From assembly GCA_035285595.1 (NCBI GenBank), contig JAYKGV010000034.1, positions 42,710 to 106,709 on the forward strand: DNA of 64,000 nt, given 5' to 3'. Made by a program: the position numbers and the translations under genes. Below the pieces are notes generated by a model, which saw only the letters and a list, made by a program, of their open reading frames with translations, was not told the origin of the DNA and made no database searches. Shown one piece after another: positions 19,770-28,781 of this stretch. The number at the start of each line of letters is the position of its first letter. Position 1 is the first letter of the stretch. Source of the stretch: VGJW01 sp035285595. Lineage in GTDB: Bacteria; Cyanobacteriota; Sericytochromatia; S15B-MN24; VGJW01.

Positions 19770-20345
19770 CTACAGGGAGAGCTTGACGACGACGTCATCG
19801 GACCGGACATCGGCCTTGAAGGTATACGAGCGGATTTCCGCCGGTTCCAGCTGGAGCGGAACCTCCTTCGGCGTGCCCACGACCTGACCTTCGAAATACC
19901 AAAGGACCTGGAGCTTTCCTACTTGAGGGGCGACGAACAACGGATTGTGGATCTGCAGCGTCACGCTGGCCCGCCGAAACCACATCACTCCGCTGCTGCT
20001 CTTGTGCAAATCGAGAATCCGCAGGCCATACGCAGACGGGAAGGACGAAGCAGGAGAGGCGACGGGCACCGGCGTAAGCACCGGGACCGCCGTAGGAGCG
20101 GGTGTCGGAACGACGGGCAGCGCCGACGCGGTGGCGAACGGTGCTCCGGGATAGGCGGAAGCATAGGGATCGACGAAGGGGGTGGGATAGGCCAACGGTT
20201 GCGTCGATGGATAGTTGGTCGTCTGACCGAAGTCGGAATCGTAGGTGTTGCCATAGGTGACCGTGCCGGTATCGATGCCGCCACACCCGACCATCCCGGC
20301 GACGGCCAGAGCCGCCAGGACGGGAAGCGCCAGGGAACGCGACAT
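19770..20345 (-). CDS. Lipoprotein with Pro-rich linker and C-terminal beta domain
   Basis: 191 aa. Lipoprotein signal with lipobox MVGC (Cys21), a Tyr/Pro/Thr-rich unstructured linker (30-105), then a compact beta domain (about 110-191) with SVTLQIHNPLFVAPQVGKLQ and VPLQLEPAEIRSYTF. The last part resembles domains that handle protein-protein contacts at the cell surface (LEA14-like/FxLYD). AAGGAG nine bases before the ATG at 20345 fixes the start; the ATG at 20363 lacks a ribosome site. Function unknown. Confidence 0.7.
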   Translation of the reverse strand: MSRSLALPVLAALAVAGMVGCGGIDTGTVTYGNTYDSDFGQTTNYPSTQPLAYPTPFVDPYASAYPGAPFATASALPVVPTPAPTAVPVLTPVPVASPASSFPSAYGLRILDLHKSSSGVMWFRRASVTLQIHNPLFVAPQVGKLQVLWYFEGQVVGTPKEVPLQLEPAEIRSYTFKADVRSDDVVVKLSL

Positions 20346-20441
20346 GGGCAGGGTCTCCTTCACAAGGTAGTTATCGCAGCGGTGGCCGGCGGACTGACGC
20401 CCTCTCTCCGAAAAAGAGTTGAAACGAAGTTTAAGCTTGGG

Positions 20442-21074
20442 TCAAGAGCCCCCCGGAGTCGGCGCGGGAAGCGGCGGCGAGCCCGAGGCCAGATCCTCCA
20501 GCGCCCCCCGCAGTTCCCAGGGCAAACGATCCGGCTGCAGCCAGCCGGCGGGGCCCTCAGGCAGGCTGCCTGCCCTCACCGCCTTTGCCAAACGATCCGC
20601 CACGGCCGCGGCGGTTCGACTACGCGCACGAACAGGCACACTCCAACCGCCGGGATCCTTGCCGGCACGCACCGCCCAGCGCGCGGCCGCCGCCACGGCT
20701 GTCGCCGGCAGCGACAACACGGACTCAGGCCAAGGCGGACCAGCCGCCGGTGACCATGGAATCACCCAGAGGGACCGGCCGCCCGCCTCGCTGACTTCCA
20801 GCTCATGCAAGCCATCCCGTGGCACCGTCACAACGGAGAGTCGGGCACGTGCCATGCCTGCCGGAAGTCGTCCCACCGCAATCACGGCCTCGTCAGGCCA
20901 CCAGCGGCGCAACAGCAGGCGCCGATCTTCACCGACGACTTGCCAGGGTGGTTCCGAGGTTTCGAGCCGGAGGAACACGACCGCCGGTCCGGGAAGCACC
21001 ACGTCGACCCCCGGGGCCAAAGGAGCGCAACCGCCCCCTCCCAGGATCCCCATGAGCACGATCTCGCGACGCAT
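20442..21074 (-). CDS. Putative lipoprotein, unknown (210 aa)
   Basis: The N-terminus MRREIVLMGILGGGGC looks like a short lipoprotein signal with Cys16, though the -3 residue Gly is atypical, so lipidation is uncertain. The rest is rich in Trp, Arg, Ala and Pro, with beta-strand character up to residue 130 and a helical C-terminal part ending in a Pro-rich tail. No motif recognised. It follows the mglA gene by 72 bases on the same strand and may be the last gene of that operon. Confidence 0.6.
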   Translation of the reverse strand: MRREIVLMGILGGGGCAPLAPGVDVVLPGPAVVFLRLETSEPPWQVVGEDRRLLLRRWWPDEAVIAVGRLPAGMARARLSVVTVPRDGLHELEVSEAGGRSLWVIPWSPAAGPPWPESVLSLPATAVAAAARWAVRAGKDPGGWSVPVRARSRTAAAVADRLAKAVRAGSLPEGPAGWLQPDRLPWELRGALEDLASGSPPLPAPTPGGS

Positions 21075-21146
21075 GCCCCCATGCTCTGCACGCCGACACG
21101 GGAGCGACCACGTGACGCCGGGCCAATGCCCGTCGGCTGCGAGCCG

Positions 21147-21725
21147 TCAGGAGAGCCTGTTCAGGACAGACTTGGAGATCGCCTTGAGCGTGGCAAAAAC
21201 TCCGGACCCCTCGACGGCTACCGCCTCGAACGAGGGCACCCCACGCTGGTTAAGGGCGGCCTCGAGCTCCTCGAAGCTGCTGATGCCGGGCATGTCGCGC
21301 TTGTTGTACTGGAGAACGAAGGGGACCGAGTCCAACGTAAGGCCATATTCGGCCAAATTTTCCTCCATGTTACGAAGCGACTCGATGTTCTCGGCCATCT
21401 TGTCCGCCTGAGAGTCGGCCACGAACACGATGCCATCAACCCCGTTCAGGATGAGCTTGCGTGAGGCGTTGTACTCGACTTGACCTGGCACGGTGTAGAG
21501 GCTGAACTTGGTCTTGAAGCCCTGTACCGATCCCAGGTCCAGGGGCAGGAAATCGAAAAACAGCGTCCGCTCCGTTTCGGTCGCCAGGCTGATCATCTCC
21601 CCGCGGATTCCAGGTGCCAACTGCTTGAAGATGTACTCGAGGTTGGTGGTCTTGCCGCCAAGACCGGTCCCGTAATAGACCAGCTTGCAGTTGATCTCAC
21701 GGCTCGCGTAGTTGATGAGGGCCAC
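21147..21725 (-). CDS. mglA: MglA-type small Ras-like GTPase
   Basis: A cytosolic GTP-binding switch. In Myxococcus, MglA with its GAP MglB sets cell polarity and drives gliding. It shows P-loop GTGLGGKT (residues 19-26), the MglA-specific stretch TERTLFFDFLPLDLG, G3 YTVPGQV and G4 NKRD, with length and sequence close to Myxococcus MglA. The GTG start has AGGAG eight bases upstream. It lies 11 bases after the roadblock gene. The presence of MglB directly upstream supports a classical MglA/MglB module. Confidence 0.95.
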   Translation of the reverse strand: MALINYASREINCKLVYYGTGLGGKTTNLEYIFKQLAPGIRGEMISLATETERTLFFDFLPLDLGSVQGFKTKFSLYTVPGQVEYNASRKLILNGVDGIVFVADSQADKMAENIESLRNMEENLAEYGLTLDSVPFVLQYNKRDMPGISSFEELEAALNQRGVPSFEAVAVEGSGVFATLKAISKSVLNRLS

Positions 21726-21736
21726 GTGCGTCGCTC

Positions 21737-22219
21737 CTAGAAGAGATCCTGGATCTTCGGGGCCGCTTGTGGGGCGGCCCGGAAGGGAGTGGTGGGGGAA
21801 GCCTTGTACATGGCGCCCAACGCCTGCTCGAGGTCAGGCAGGGCCTGGTCGACCTGAAACTTGATCTTGCCCATGGTGATCTCATTGGGAAAAACCACCA
21901 GCAGCAAATCACCGGACCCGACGAGGGACATGTACAAGCTGGCTTGCCGGCCCTGCTGGAACATCCTGCGGAAGCCCTCCTCGCCGACGAGGCCGGCGAT
22001 GGCCCGATTGGACCCGAAGGATCCGGAGCCCAATGCCGCCAACGACATGGTGTCGAGGTGCTGGGTCTCACCCTGCGCCGAGATCAACTGTCCCCCGCTT
22101 CCCACGAGCAGGATGGCTCGCGCTCCCGTCTCGGCCACGAGGTCCGACATACCGGCATTGAGCGCGCGCAGCCCTTCCTCCGTGAGGACCAGATGACCGC
22201 CAGGACGTAACACGCTCAC
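21737..22219 (-). CDS. mglB: Roadblock/LC7 protein, MglB-like GTPase-activating partner
   Basis: A 160-aa protein with the Roadblock/LC7 alpha-beta fold: a helix LRALNAGMSDLVAETGARAILLV, a central SLAALGSGSFGSNRAIAGLVG and the strand ASLYMSLVGSGDLLLVVFP. Such dimers act on MglA as GAP. The C-terminal 35 residues are a flexible Pro/Ala-rich tail. GTG start. The spacing of 11 bases on both sides (to DUF4388 upstream and mglA downstream) indicates one operon. Confidence 0.88.
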   Translation of the reverse strand: MSVLRPGGHLVLTEEGLRALNAGMSDLVAETGARAILLVGSGGQLISAQGETQHLDTMSLAALGSGSFGSNRAIAGLVGEEGFRRMFQQGRQASLYMSLVGSGDLLLVVFPNEITMGKIKFQVDQALPDLEQALGAMYKASPTTPFRAAPQAAPKIQDLF

Positions 22220-22230
22220 CGCCCCCCGAA

Positions 22231-23103
22231 TCAGGCCCCAACCGCCACGAGCGGCCAGAGGGCCGTCAGCAGGCCTCGTCCAGGCTCATCGAGGGCCGCA
22301 ACCTCTTGCCGGCACCAGCGGGTGGTAGGACCTTGGCCATGCAATCTCGCGGCCTCATCCGCCACCGTGGCAAGCACCCCCACCGCATCCTGAGCGGACG
22401 CCTCGGCTGGGGGCTCCAGGATTTCGAGGCGACCATCGTCCCACCGCAGCTCTACCGCCACGCCATCGGCAGCCTTCAAGACATGCCGTTCGAAGGCCTC
22501 GGTCATGCGCAATCCGCTGATCTCGGCGAATCTGCGTCGGACCCCCGTGAGGACACGAACCAAGGCCAACCATGCCAGCTCGGACTCGGGAAGACGGGCC
22601 TCGAGCAGACCCTCTTCCCACAAACGGACCAAGTGTTCGGCCGCTTCTGCAGGACTGCAACCGAGGGCACGGCCCAACTCGCCGATGGCCATGGGGGCGC
22701 CAAGCAACTCGCCCAGACGTCCTGCCGGTTGCGCAAAACCGTCGCGCAGCCTGTAGGTGGCGTCAAGGCTCGGCAGAACAGTGCCTGCAAGGCGCCACGA
22801 GTCACGTCGACGCAGGCCCTCCCGGGCCAAGTCCACCAAATCGGTCGTCACCGGCGGGACATCCGTCGGCGCCTCACCCTCTGCCCAGCTGAAGGTTGCC
22901 TCGTCCCACAGAAAGAGAGCATAGACCGCGTCTTCGCCAACTTTGGGACCGCATGCTGCCGCGACGATGCGTCCCTTGTCCACGGCCAACCGGGCCTTGC
23001 GTCGCGGCCCCTCGAGATGCAGGACCCCCGTCACCTCTTCCAGGGCCATGATTTGAATCAAATCAGGAAGCGAGAAGGAGGACAGGTCACCGGCAGCGAT
23101 CAT
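22231..23103 (-). CDS. DUF4388 (PATAN-like) protein
   Basis: 290 aa. The first 100 residues match the DUF4388/PATAN pattern (DLSSFSLPDLIQIMALEEVTGVLHL and GRIVAAACGPKVGEDAVYALFLW), a domain found in cyanobacterial PatA-type regulators and in gliding and polarity operons of other phyla. The rest is helical, with a winged-helix-like stretch near 140-175, and ends in an unassigned alpha/beta region. AGGAGG seven bases before the ATG at 23103 decides the start. Its position before mglB-mglA suggests it is a regulator of that GTPase. Confidence 0.8.
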   Translation of the reverse strand: MIAAGDLSSFSLPDLIQIMALEEVTGVLHLEGPRRKARLAVDKGRIVAAACGPKVGEDAVYALFLWDEATFSWAEGEAPTDVPPVTTDLVDLAREGLRRRDSWRLAGTVLPSLDATYRLRDGFAQPAGRLGELLGAPMAIGELGRALGCSPAEAAEHLVRLWEEGLLEARLPESELAWLALVRVLTGVRRRFAEISGLRMTEAFERHVLKAADGVAVELRWDDGRLEILEPPAEASAQDAVGVLATVADEAARLHGQGPTTRWCRQEVAALDEPGRGLLTALWPLVAVGA

Positions 23104-23190
23104 GCGCCGGCCTCCTTGCGGGAAAGGTGAAACCACACGGGGCCTTCATACCACCGCCCCGAGGTTGGTAACGCACTCGCAGGCAAGGCC

Positions 23191-24378
23191 TCAACCCTCG
23201 ACCGCCGCAGAATCCAGCGGTCGGGTTTGACCACGCTCGGGGATCCTGGAGACGATCCAGTCCACGAGCTGGAGGATCGCCTCGGGGCGTCGGGCCTGAA
23301 CCAGACGGTCCACAGCCTTGGCATGCAAATCGGGATCCTCGATGTGACGACGAATCATCTTGGGCAAGGCATCCATCTCCAGAATAGGCTCGCAAAGCCC
23401 CCGGGCAATCAGATATTCGAGATTGCCTTTCTCCTGCGGCATGGCCTCCCGCGAGGCATCGATCAACAAGGGACGAGCCATCTGGATGGCCTCCGCGATG
23501 GTGCCGGGCCCGGGCTTGGCGACAATCAGATCGGAGGCCCGCATCAAGGAAGCCATACGGTCCGTGTGACCCATCACCTTGAAGCTCGGTCCAGCCCTTT
23601 CCGCCAACCTGCGGACCTTCCGCTCGAGCATGCCGTTGCGACCACAAGCCACGATGACCTGGATGGGCAACTCGGTGGCGGCGAGCACCCGACTGACCCT
23701 CCACGCGTTTCTGACCGCCACGCCGCCCATGGTCACCAACACGGTGAACTTGTCCGGATCCAGGCCGAACTCCTGTCTGGAGGATTGCTGATCACCTTCC
23801 TGATGGATGAAGGCGGGATGTACCGGCAACCCGGGCAGAGTCAAGATGCGATCTGCGGGATAACCATAAGCCACGAGCTGGCCGGCGGCGTCAGGAGTCA
23901 GGGCCACCATGCCATCCGCCTCATCACTGACCCATCCCCGCAGGAAATCCGTCGTCATGTCGGTACAAAAGACGAGGAAAGGTACCCGGTGCCGCCAACC
24001 CACGTGCTCGAGGGCCATCGGCGTGGCCGTATTGCCGACTCCGAAAACACTCACGATCAAGTCCGGTCGATGACGCCGGATGGACTCCTGCAGGTTGCGC
24101 CGTGCCTTGGTGAAGACACGGTAGACAAGAGGTTCGAGATCAAGTCGGTTGATGAACTTGAAGCCGACCTTCACGAGCCGGGGATCGCTCTTCAGGAGGG
24201 CGTTGTAGCTGGAGAAGACCGCTCGAATCCTCTGACTGCCGAGTTCGTCGGCCAGATGGACCAGCTCGACGTCTACGTGAGGATGACGCTCGGCCATGGC
24301 GGCATGAATGGCACGGGCATTGGCGAGATGACCACCGCCGGCCGTCTCGTACAGCACCATCACCCGCTTGCGCGCCAT
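23191..24378 (-). CDS. MGDG-synthase-like glycosyltransferase (GT28)
   Basis: 395 aa, GT-B fold. The N-terminal half starts VLYETAGGGHLANARAI, the motif of the MGD1/diglucosyl-diacylglycerol-synthase N-domain (PF06925), and the C-terminal half contains MGGVAVRN and KPGPGTIAEA of the GT28 nucleotide-sugar site. It probably transfers a sugar from UDP-sugar to diacylglycerol on the inner face of the membrane. Acceptor and sugar cannot be read from sequence; a MurG-like or processive type is possible. It lies 87 bases upstream of the DUF4388-mglB-mglA genes on the same strand. Confidence 0.85.
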   Translation of the reverse strand: MARKRVMVLYETAGGGHLANARAIHAAMAERHPHVDVELVHLADELGSQRIRAVFSSYNALLKSDPRLVKVGFKFINRLDLEPLVYRVFTKARRNLQESIRRHRPDLIVSVFGVGNTATPMALEHVGWRHRVPFLVFCTDMTTDFLRGWVSDEADGMVALTPDAAGQLVAYGYPADRILTLPGLPVHPAFIHQEGDQQSSRQEFGLDPDKFTVLVTMGGVAVRNAWRVSRVLAATELPIQVIVACGRNGMLERKVRRLAERAGPSFKVMGHTDRMASLMRASDLIVAKPGPGTIAEAIQMARPLLIDASREAMPQEKGNLEYLIARGLCEPILEMDALPKMIRRHIEDPDLHAKAVDRLVQARRPEAILQLVDWIVSRIPERGQTRPLDSAAVEG

Positions 24379-24533
24379 GGCGACACACCTCCCGCCCCAC
24401 CAGGGACGCTTGTCCGGTCGGCTTCACGGCCCCCGGGGCACAAAGCGTCTCGCCGGTGAGCATAACACGCAGCAGGACCGAGGGTCGTCAACTGTTTGGC
24501 TCGATCGCCCGCAGGGTACGTTCCAGTTCACCC

Positions 24534-25130
24534 ATGCGCCGCTGCCTGTTGCTTCTCTCCGTCGCGCTGGCCACCAGCCCGACGCTTTCCGGATGTTCGT
24601 CCGATGGGCCCCTCGGTGGCCTTGGCACGACTCTCTCGAACAGCCTGCGCTCCGTCCTGCCGGAAGACCTTGCGAACAGCTGGCTTGGCCCTCGTGAGGG
24701 ATCTCAGGAAGACGAGTTGGCCCAGCTGCGTCTCAAGGCTCGCAGGCGCAAGGCGGCGGCAAGAGCCGCGGCCCAGAAAGCCCAACCAGCCCGGACGGGC
24801 CTTGACGAGGTCGCCGTCGAGAAGCAAGCCAGACAGAACATGCTCTTCGACCATTACCGCACCGAAGGGATTGATTCGCTCGAAGCAGGACATACCGCGG
24901 ATGCCATCGCGTCCTTCAAGAAAGCGTTGCAGATCCGTCCGGGAGACACCAATGCCACCATGTGGCTGGATGTCGCCGAACATCCCGAGCGCCACACTCC
25001 GCCCCCCACCATGGAAGAAGGCCTGCCGAACGAGATGATGCCTCCAGGAGCCCCCCAGGCCGTCCCCGTCCTGCCCGGCGGCCTTGGCCAGCAGGGTGGG
25101 CCGCCTCCGCTTCCGTTGCCGCCTGGCTGA
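24534..25130 (+). CDS. TPR-type lipoprotein (198 aa)
   Basis: Lipoprotein signal with lipobox LSGC (Cys21). A very basic Ala/Arg/Lys helix follows (about 65-95), then one or two TPR units (AGHTADAIASFKKALQIRPGDTNA) and a Pro/Gly-rich tail. The ATG at 24534 is chosen because the signal peptide starts there; the ribosome site is poor. It is the first gene of the von Willebrand cluster and may be a scaffold for it. Confidence 0.7.
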   Translation: MRRCLLLLSVALATSPTLSGCSSDGPLGGLGTTLSNSLRSVLPEDLANSWLGPREGSQEDELAQLRLKARRRKAAARAAAQKAQPARTGLDEVAVEKQARQNMLFDHYRTEGIDSLEAGHTADAIASFKKALQIRPGDTNATMWLDVAEHPERHTPPPTMEEGLPNEMMPPGAPQAVPVLPGGLGQQGGPPPLPLPPG

Positions 25131-25131
25131 C

Positions 25132-25632
25132 TTGGGCCCTAGCGTTTCCTCGATAGGTCTTCGCCCGGCCAAGCCGCCGGTCGATCCAGGCTTGCCGTGG
25201 TGGCCGATGCTCGGTGCGTTCGCGGTCATTCTTCTGCTGACGGGGGCGGTCATCCGCTGGAGAAGGGGCCGGGCCCTTGAAGCGGGCGAAGACCGAGTCA
25301 AGAAGAACCACGACCCTCTAAGGGCCCTTTCGAAAATGGGCAGGATCGGAGGGATCTCCCGCCCGCAGCTCATCGCGGCCGCCGAGTTGATCCATGTGGC
25401 CTTGCGTGAGCATCTGACCCGGACCTACGGCCTTACTGCCCAGCGCATGACCACACAAGAACTTAAGGATGTGCTGCAGGAGCGTCAGCTCGAGACGGGC
25501 CTGCGGGTCGCCATCGAAGAGACCCTCGAAGCCTGCGATCTGATTCGCTTCGCCGGATGGAATCCACCCCAGGGACATCTCGAGGACCGCTTGTCGACGG
25601 TACTGCTGGCCGTCAAGGAGGGCCGTGGGTGA
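25132..25632 (+). CDS. DUF4129-like membrane protein
   Basis: One transmembrane helix (LGAFAVILLLTGAVIRW) is followed by a cytosolic domain of about 100 residues with LIAAAELIHVALREHL, MTTQELKDVL and a closing ACDLIRFAGW, as in DUF4129-type proteins of Bat/MoxR clusters. The start is unclear. Upstream in-frame TTG (25084) and GTG (25096) exist, but they would add an Arg-rich stretch read out of the previous gene, so the TTG right after its stop is preferred. The 3' end overlaps the next gene by 4 bases (GTGA). Confidence 0.65.
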   Translation: MGPSVSSIGLRPAKPPVDPGLPWWPMLGAFAVILLLTGAVIRWRRGRALEAGEDRVKKNHDPLRALSKMGRIGGISRPQLIAAAELIHVALREHLTRTYGLTAQRMTTQELKDVLQERQLETGLRVAIEETLEACDLIRFAGWNPPQGHLEDRLSTVLLAVKEGRG

Positions 25633-26654
25633 CGTGGCTGGCCCCGGCGTGGTTATTGCTCCTGCCGCTCGTCCTGCTGCCCCTGTCTGGGAAATGGCGC
25701 AGACGACCGGTTTTTCCCGCCATCCCCCTCCCGACGACGCACGGCCTCGCTCACCGTCGGCGGGACCGGAGGCGAGACGCGCTGCCCCTCGTCCGGAGTC
25801 TGACGCTCGGGACCTTGGTCCTTTCACTTGCAGGTCCGATGGTCTGGTGGTCGGGGGGAAAGACTTCGCCTGCCGCCGACCTCATGCTGATCCTCGACAT
25901 GTCGGGTTCGATGGCAGCCCGGGATTTACGTCCCGATCGCCTTTCGGCTGCCAAGGCGGTGCTGGAGGACTTCATTCGCCACCACCCCGATGACCGTATG
26001 GGTCTCGTGGCCTTTCGCGCCGGCACGATGACGGCATGTCCCCTGACCCGGGACCATGCGACCCTTCTGGCCACGCTGGCCCAGATTCGACCCGACGACC
26101 TTCCCGAAGACGGCACCGCGCTGGGAGATGCCCTGGCCGTGGCGATCGGTCGCCTCTCGGGCGACCGGGACACCGCCCGGGCCATCGTCCTGCTGACCGA
26201 TGGCGTGGCCAACATCGGCAGGGTGCCCCCCGACCGTGCGGCCCGTCTGGCCGCCGAAGCCGGAATCATCGTCCACACCATAGCCGTAGGTCGGAACGGA
26301 GGAGCTCCGGTGCCTGTCGTGGACGCCACAGGCAAGACGACCTGGGCACGAGGTCCGGACGGCAAGATCTTCCTGACCCGGGTCGATACCGAGAGCCTGG
26401 CCCGGATCGCAAAGCAGACCGGCGGGACAAGCTTCCGCGCCGGTGACACGGTGGGGCTGCGCGAAGCTTACCGCCGCATCGCAGGACTGGTCCGTCGAAA
26501 GCGCCCCTCCGAACGATCGCCCCGTCGTCCCATCCCCCTCGCCGATGCCTGCGCCCTGCTCGCCGGTGCCTTGCTGACCTTGGACCTGTGGTTGCGGAGA
26601 GGGCCGGGAGCCGTCGTGGCTTCCTCCGAGCTGCAGGCAGAGGTGTCTGCATGA
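25629..26654 (+). CDS. BatA-like von Willebrand factor A membrane protein
   Basis: 341 aa. N-terminal helix, a second helix (LTLGTLVLSLAGPMVWW), a VWA domain with the metal site ILDMSGSM (MIDAS DxSxS) and TDGVANIG, then a C-terminal helix. This is the BatA/aerotolerance type, thought to act in the periplasm as a metal-dependent binding module in cell envelope stress. AGGAGG seven bases before the GTG start. It overlaps both neighbours (GTGA and ATGA). The usual MoxR ATPase and DUF58 partners are not next to it. Confidence 0.88.
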   Translation: MTWLAPAWLLLLPLVLLPLSGKWRRRPVFPAIPLPTTHGLAHRRRDRRRDALPLVRSLTLGTLVLSLAGPMVWWSGGKTSPAADLMLILDMSGSMAARDLRPDRLSAAKAVLEDFIRHHPDDRMGLVAFRAGTMTACPLTRDHATLLATLAQIRPDDLPEDGTALGDALAVAIGRLSGDRDTARAIVLLTDGVANIGRVPPDRAARLAAEAGIIVHTIAVGRNGGAPVPVVDATGKTTWARGPDGKIFLTRVDTESLARIAKQTGGTSFRAGDTVGLREAYRRIAGLVRRKRPSERSPRRPIPLADACALLAGALLTLDLWLRRGPGAVVASSELQAEVSA

Positions 26655-28075
26655 TGGCCGTACTGGCCAGCCTCGCCCTCCTGCTGGCGGGGGCGGTGAC
26701 GCTTTGGATCCATCGCCGGATCCGACGCGTGACCCTCCGGGCCTGGGGTCGGACCGCACCCGAACTGCCGCCAGGCCGGGAGCTGCTGACTTTACTGCTG
26801 CCGGTTCTCGCCGTGGCCAGTCTCGGCATGCCGGGAAACGTCCTGAACGGTCCGCCGGAGAGCCTCCTGTGGCTGATCGTGGATGTATCCCGCTCGATGG
26901 GCGTGCGTGACGAACCTACCCGTCCCGAGGCCACTCGCCTCGATGTCGCCCGGTCCCGTCTGGCCTTGGCCCTCGCCGGCCAGGGCTCCCGGGAAATCGG
27001 GATCGTCGTCTTCGGAGACGAAGCCAGGGTGGCCTTGCCCCCGACTCCCGACCGCGAGGCCCTCGCTCGTGCTCTGGAAGCCTTGTCCGTCGCTCCGAAG
27101 GATGTCGGCGGCGGCAGCGACCCCGGTCGAGCCCTGGCGCTGGTGCGCATCGGCATTCCGTCGGATCGAAAGGCGGAAGCTTGGCTGGCCACCGATGGCG
27201 AGTTCCACGGGCGGTTCCCCGAGCAGGCCATCCGCGCCTTGGCGCCCAGGCTGGAAGGTGCTCGACTTTTCCACGTCGGGACCCGCACGGCCGCAATCGT
27301 CCCGGGACCGGATGGAAAGCCCTGGCTCCGCGGCTCACGCCCCGCCTTGAGCAGGGCCGACCCCACGACGGCCGAGCGGCTGCGGCGTGGCCTGGGCGCA
27401 GTCCCCGCGACGTCTGGAGAACACCGGCCGGCATTCGCCGACTGGATGCGTGCGGCGGTCCTTGCCGGCTGCCTCTTGCTGTGGACCCGGCCAGCCTCCC
27501 TGAGACCGCCGTGGAAAGGAACAGCTGTCCCGCTCGTCGCGAGCATGGCACTTCTCGGATGGAGCTGGCCCTCGCTCCCCGACATTTGGGCCGGACAGGA
27601 CGCTTGGCAACGTGGACATGTCGAGGCAGCCGCCCGCGCCTTCCGGAGGGCGACCTTGCGGGAGGATCCCCACCCGGTGGCCTACTTCGACCTCGGCACC
27701 GCCGAGCTCGCCCTTGGCCGCCTCGACCATGCTCGCCGCGAGCTGACACGCGCCGAACGTAACACGAAGGCGGGTTCGAGCCTGAGAGCCGCAGCCGCCT
27801 ACAACCTAGGTATCGCGGAAGCCCTTGCCGGACGCTGGCCGGAGGCTGCGGAAGCCTTCCGGCGCGCGGTCGCCTTTGCCCCCGGCGATGCCGACGCACG
27901 ACACAACCTCGCGGTGGCCGAGGCTCACCTCAAGACACCGCCTCGGATCAGCACGTCGGCGACCTTCGCCCGCGAGACCGCTGCAGCCCTGCAACGTGAC
28001 CGGCAGCCTCCCCCCTCGAGTGGGAGCACCGTCCGCGGCCGCGAGGGAGGGGGCAGGACGACACCGGACTGGTAG
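26651..28075 (+). CDS. BatB-like VWA protein fused to TPR domain
   Basis: 474 aa. N-terminal helix (MMAVLASLALLLAGAV), a second helix, a VWA domain with DVSRSM as MIDAS and TDGEFHG, a further transmembrane helix near residue 285-300, then two to three TPR units (VAYFDLGTAELALGRLDHA, AYNLGIAEALAGRWPEAAEAF). Separate BatB and TPR-containing BatC are usual; here they are one polypeptide. ATGA overlap with the BatA-like gene. The tail is Arg/Ser-rich and disordered. Confidence 0.85.
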   Translation: MMAVLASLALLLAGAVTLWIHRRIRRVTLRAWGRTAPELPPGRELLTLLLPVLAVASLGMPGNVLNGPPESLLWLIVDVSRSMGVRDEPTRPEATRLDVARSRLALALAGQGSREIGIVVFGDEARVALPPTPDREALARALEALSVAPKDVGGGSDPGRALALVRIGIPSDRKAEAWLATDGEFHGRFPEQAIRALAPRLEGARLFHVGTRTAAIVPGPDGKPWLRGSRPALSRADPTTAERLRRGLGAVPATSGEHRPAFADWMRAAVLAGCLLLWTRPASLRPPWKGTAVPLVASMALLGWSWPSLPDIWAGQDAWQRGHVEAAARAFRRATLREDPHPVAYFDLGTAELALGRLDHARRELTRAERNTKAGSSLRAAAAYNLGIAEALAGRWPEAAEAFRRAVAFAPGDADARHNLAVAEAHLKTPPRISTSATFARETAAALQRDRQPPPSSGSTVRGREGGGRTTPDW

Positions 28076-28089
28076 CGTAGGATGGGGAC

Positions 28090-28719
28090 ATGAACAAGCG
28101 CATGCTGCCCGCCGTGACCCTCGCGGCAGGTTTCGCGGTCGGAACCCCCGCCGTGGCGACGGCCGCCACGGCGCCCAAGTCTTTCGTGGCTTCCGGGGTT
28201 CTCGAAAACCGTATCGAAGGCGAACGAGACGAACAGAAGATCGTGTTGTCGTTCCACCAAGGCTCGCTGCGGGTCGAAGCCACGGGAAAGGACGGGGGAC
28301 AGACGGTTTTCGTGGTCCGCAAAGGCGACCGCGACATCGCCATGCTCGACCCCGCCCAGAAAGTGGTCGTGCGGCTGACCGCCGCCGCCATGAAGCAGCC
28401 CGGTACGCCCACCGGTCTGGGTTTCGACCAGTTGCTGGATCCCGAGGGCTTTCGCAGAACCCTCATGAAGGAAGGCCGCAAAGTCGGCCCTGGCGAAAGG
28501 CTCGCCGGCGAGGCGACCACGGTCTGGACCCGCGCCGTCAAGGATGGAACGGCACGCATCTGGCTGTCGGACAGGCTGCAACTGCCGTTGCGCGTGGACG
28601 GCACTTCGGGCAAGGACGGCTTCCGCCTGGACATCCGGCGCATCGACCTCACGCCGAAGTTCACGTCCGATACTTTCAATCCACACCCCCGGGGTTATCA
28701 GGAACTCAAGGGCGACTAG
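28090..28719 (+). CDS. Periplasmic protein, LolA/DUF4412-like
   Basis: 209 aa with a Sec signal (AVTLAAGFAVGTPAVATA). The mature part is beta-strand-rich with FVASGVLENRIEGE, a Lys/Asp-rich middle and RIDLTPKFTSDTFN. It resembles LolA-type unclosed beta-barrels that carry lipids or lipoproteins, or DUF4412 proteins, but the match is weak. It follows the VWA-TPR gene by 14 bases, so it is probably in the same operon. Confidence 0.65.
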   Translation: MNKRMLPAVTLAAGFAVGTPAVATAATAPKSFVASGVLENRIEGERDEQKIVLSFHQGSLRVEATGKDGGQTVFVVRKGDRDIAMLDPAQKVVVRLTAAAMKQPGTPTGLGFDQLLDPEGFRRTLMKEGRKVGPGERLAGEATTVWTRAVKDGTARIWLSDRLQLPLRVDGTSGKDGFRLDIRRIDLTPKFTSDTFNPHPRGYQELKGD

Positions 28720-28781
28720 ACCCGAATTCCCGGTCCGGTACGAACTGACCGCTCGCACCCAGCCTGCGGAAAATCGATGTC

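Noticed and set aside
26266..27585. Long minus-strand ORF in the VWA cluster
   Set aside because: Antisense to two clear VWA proteins; Arg/Ser-rich shadow composition.
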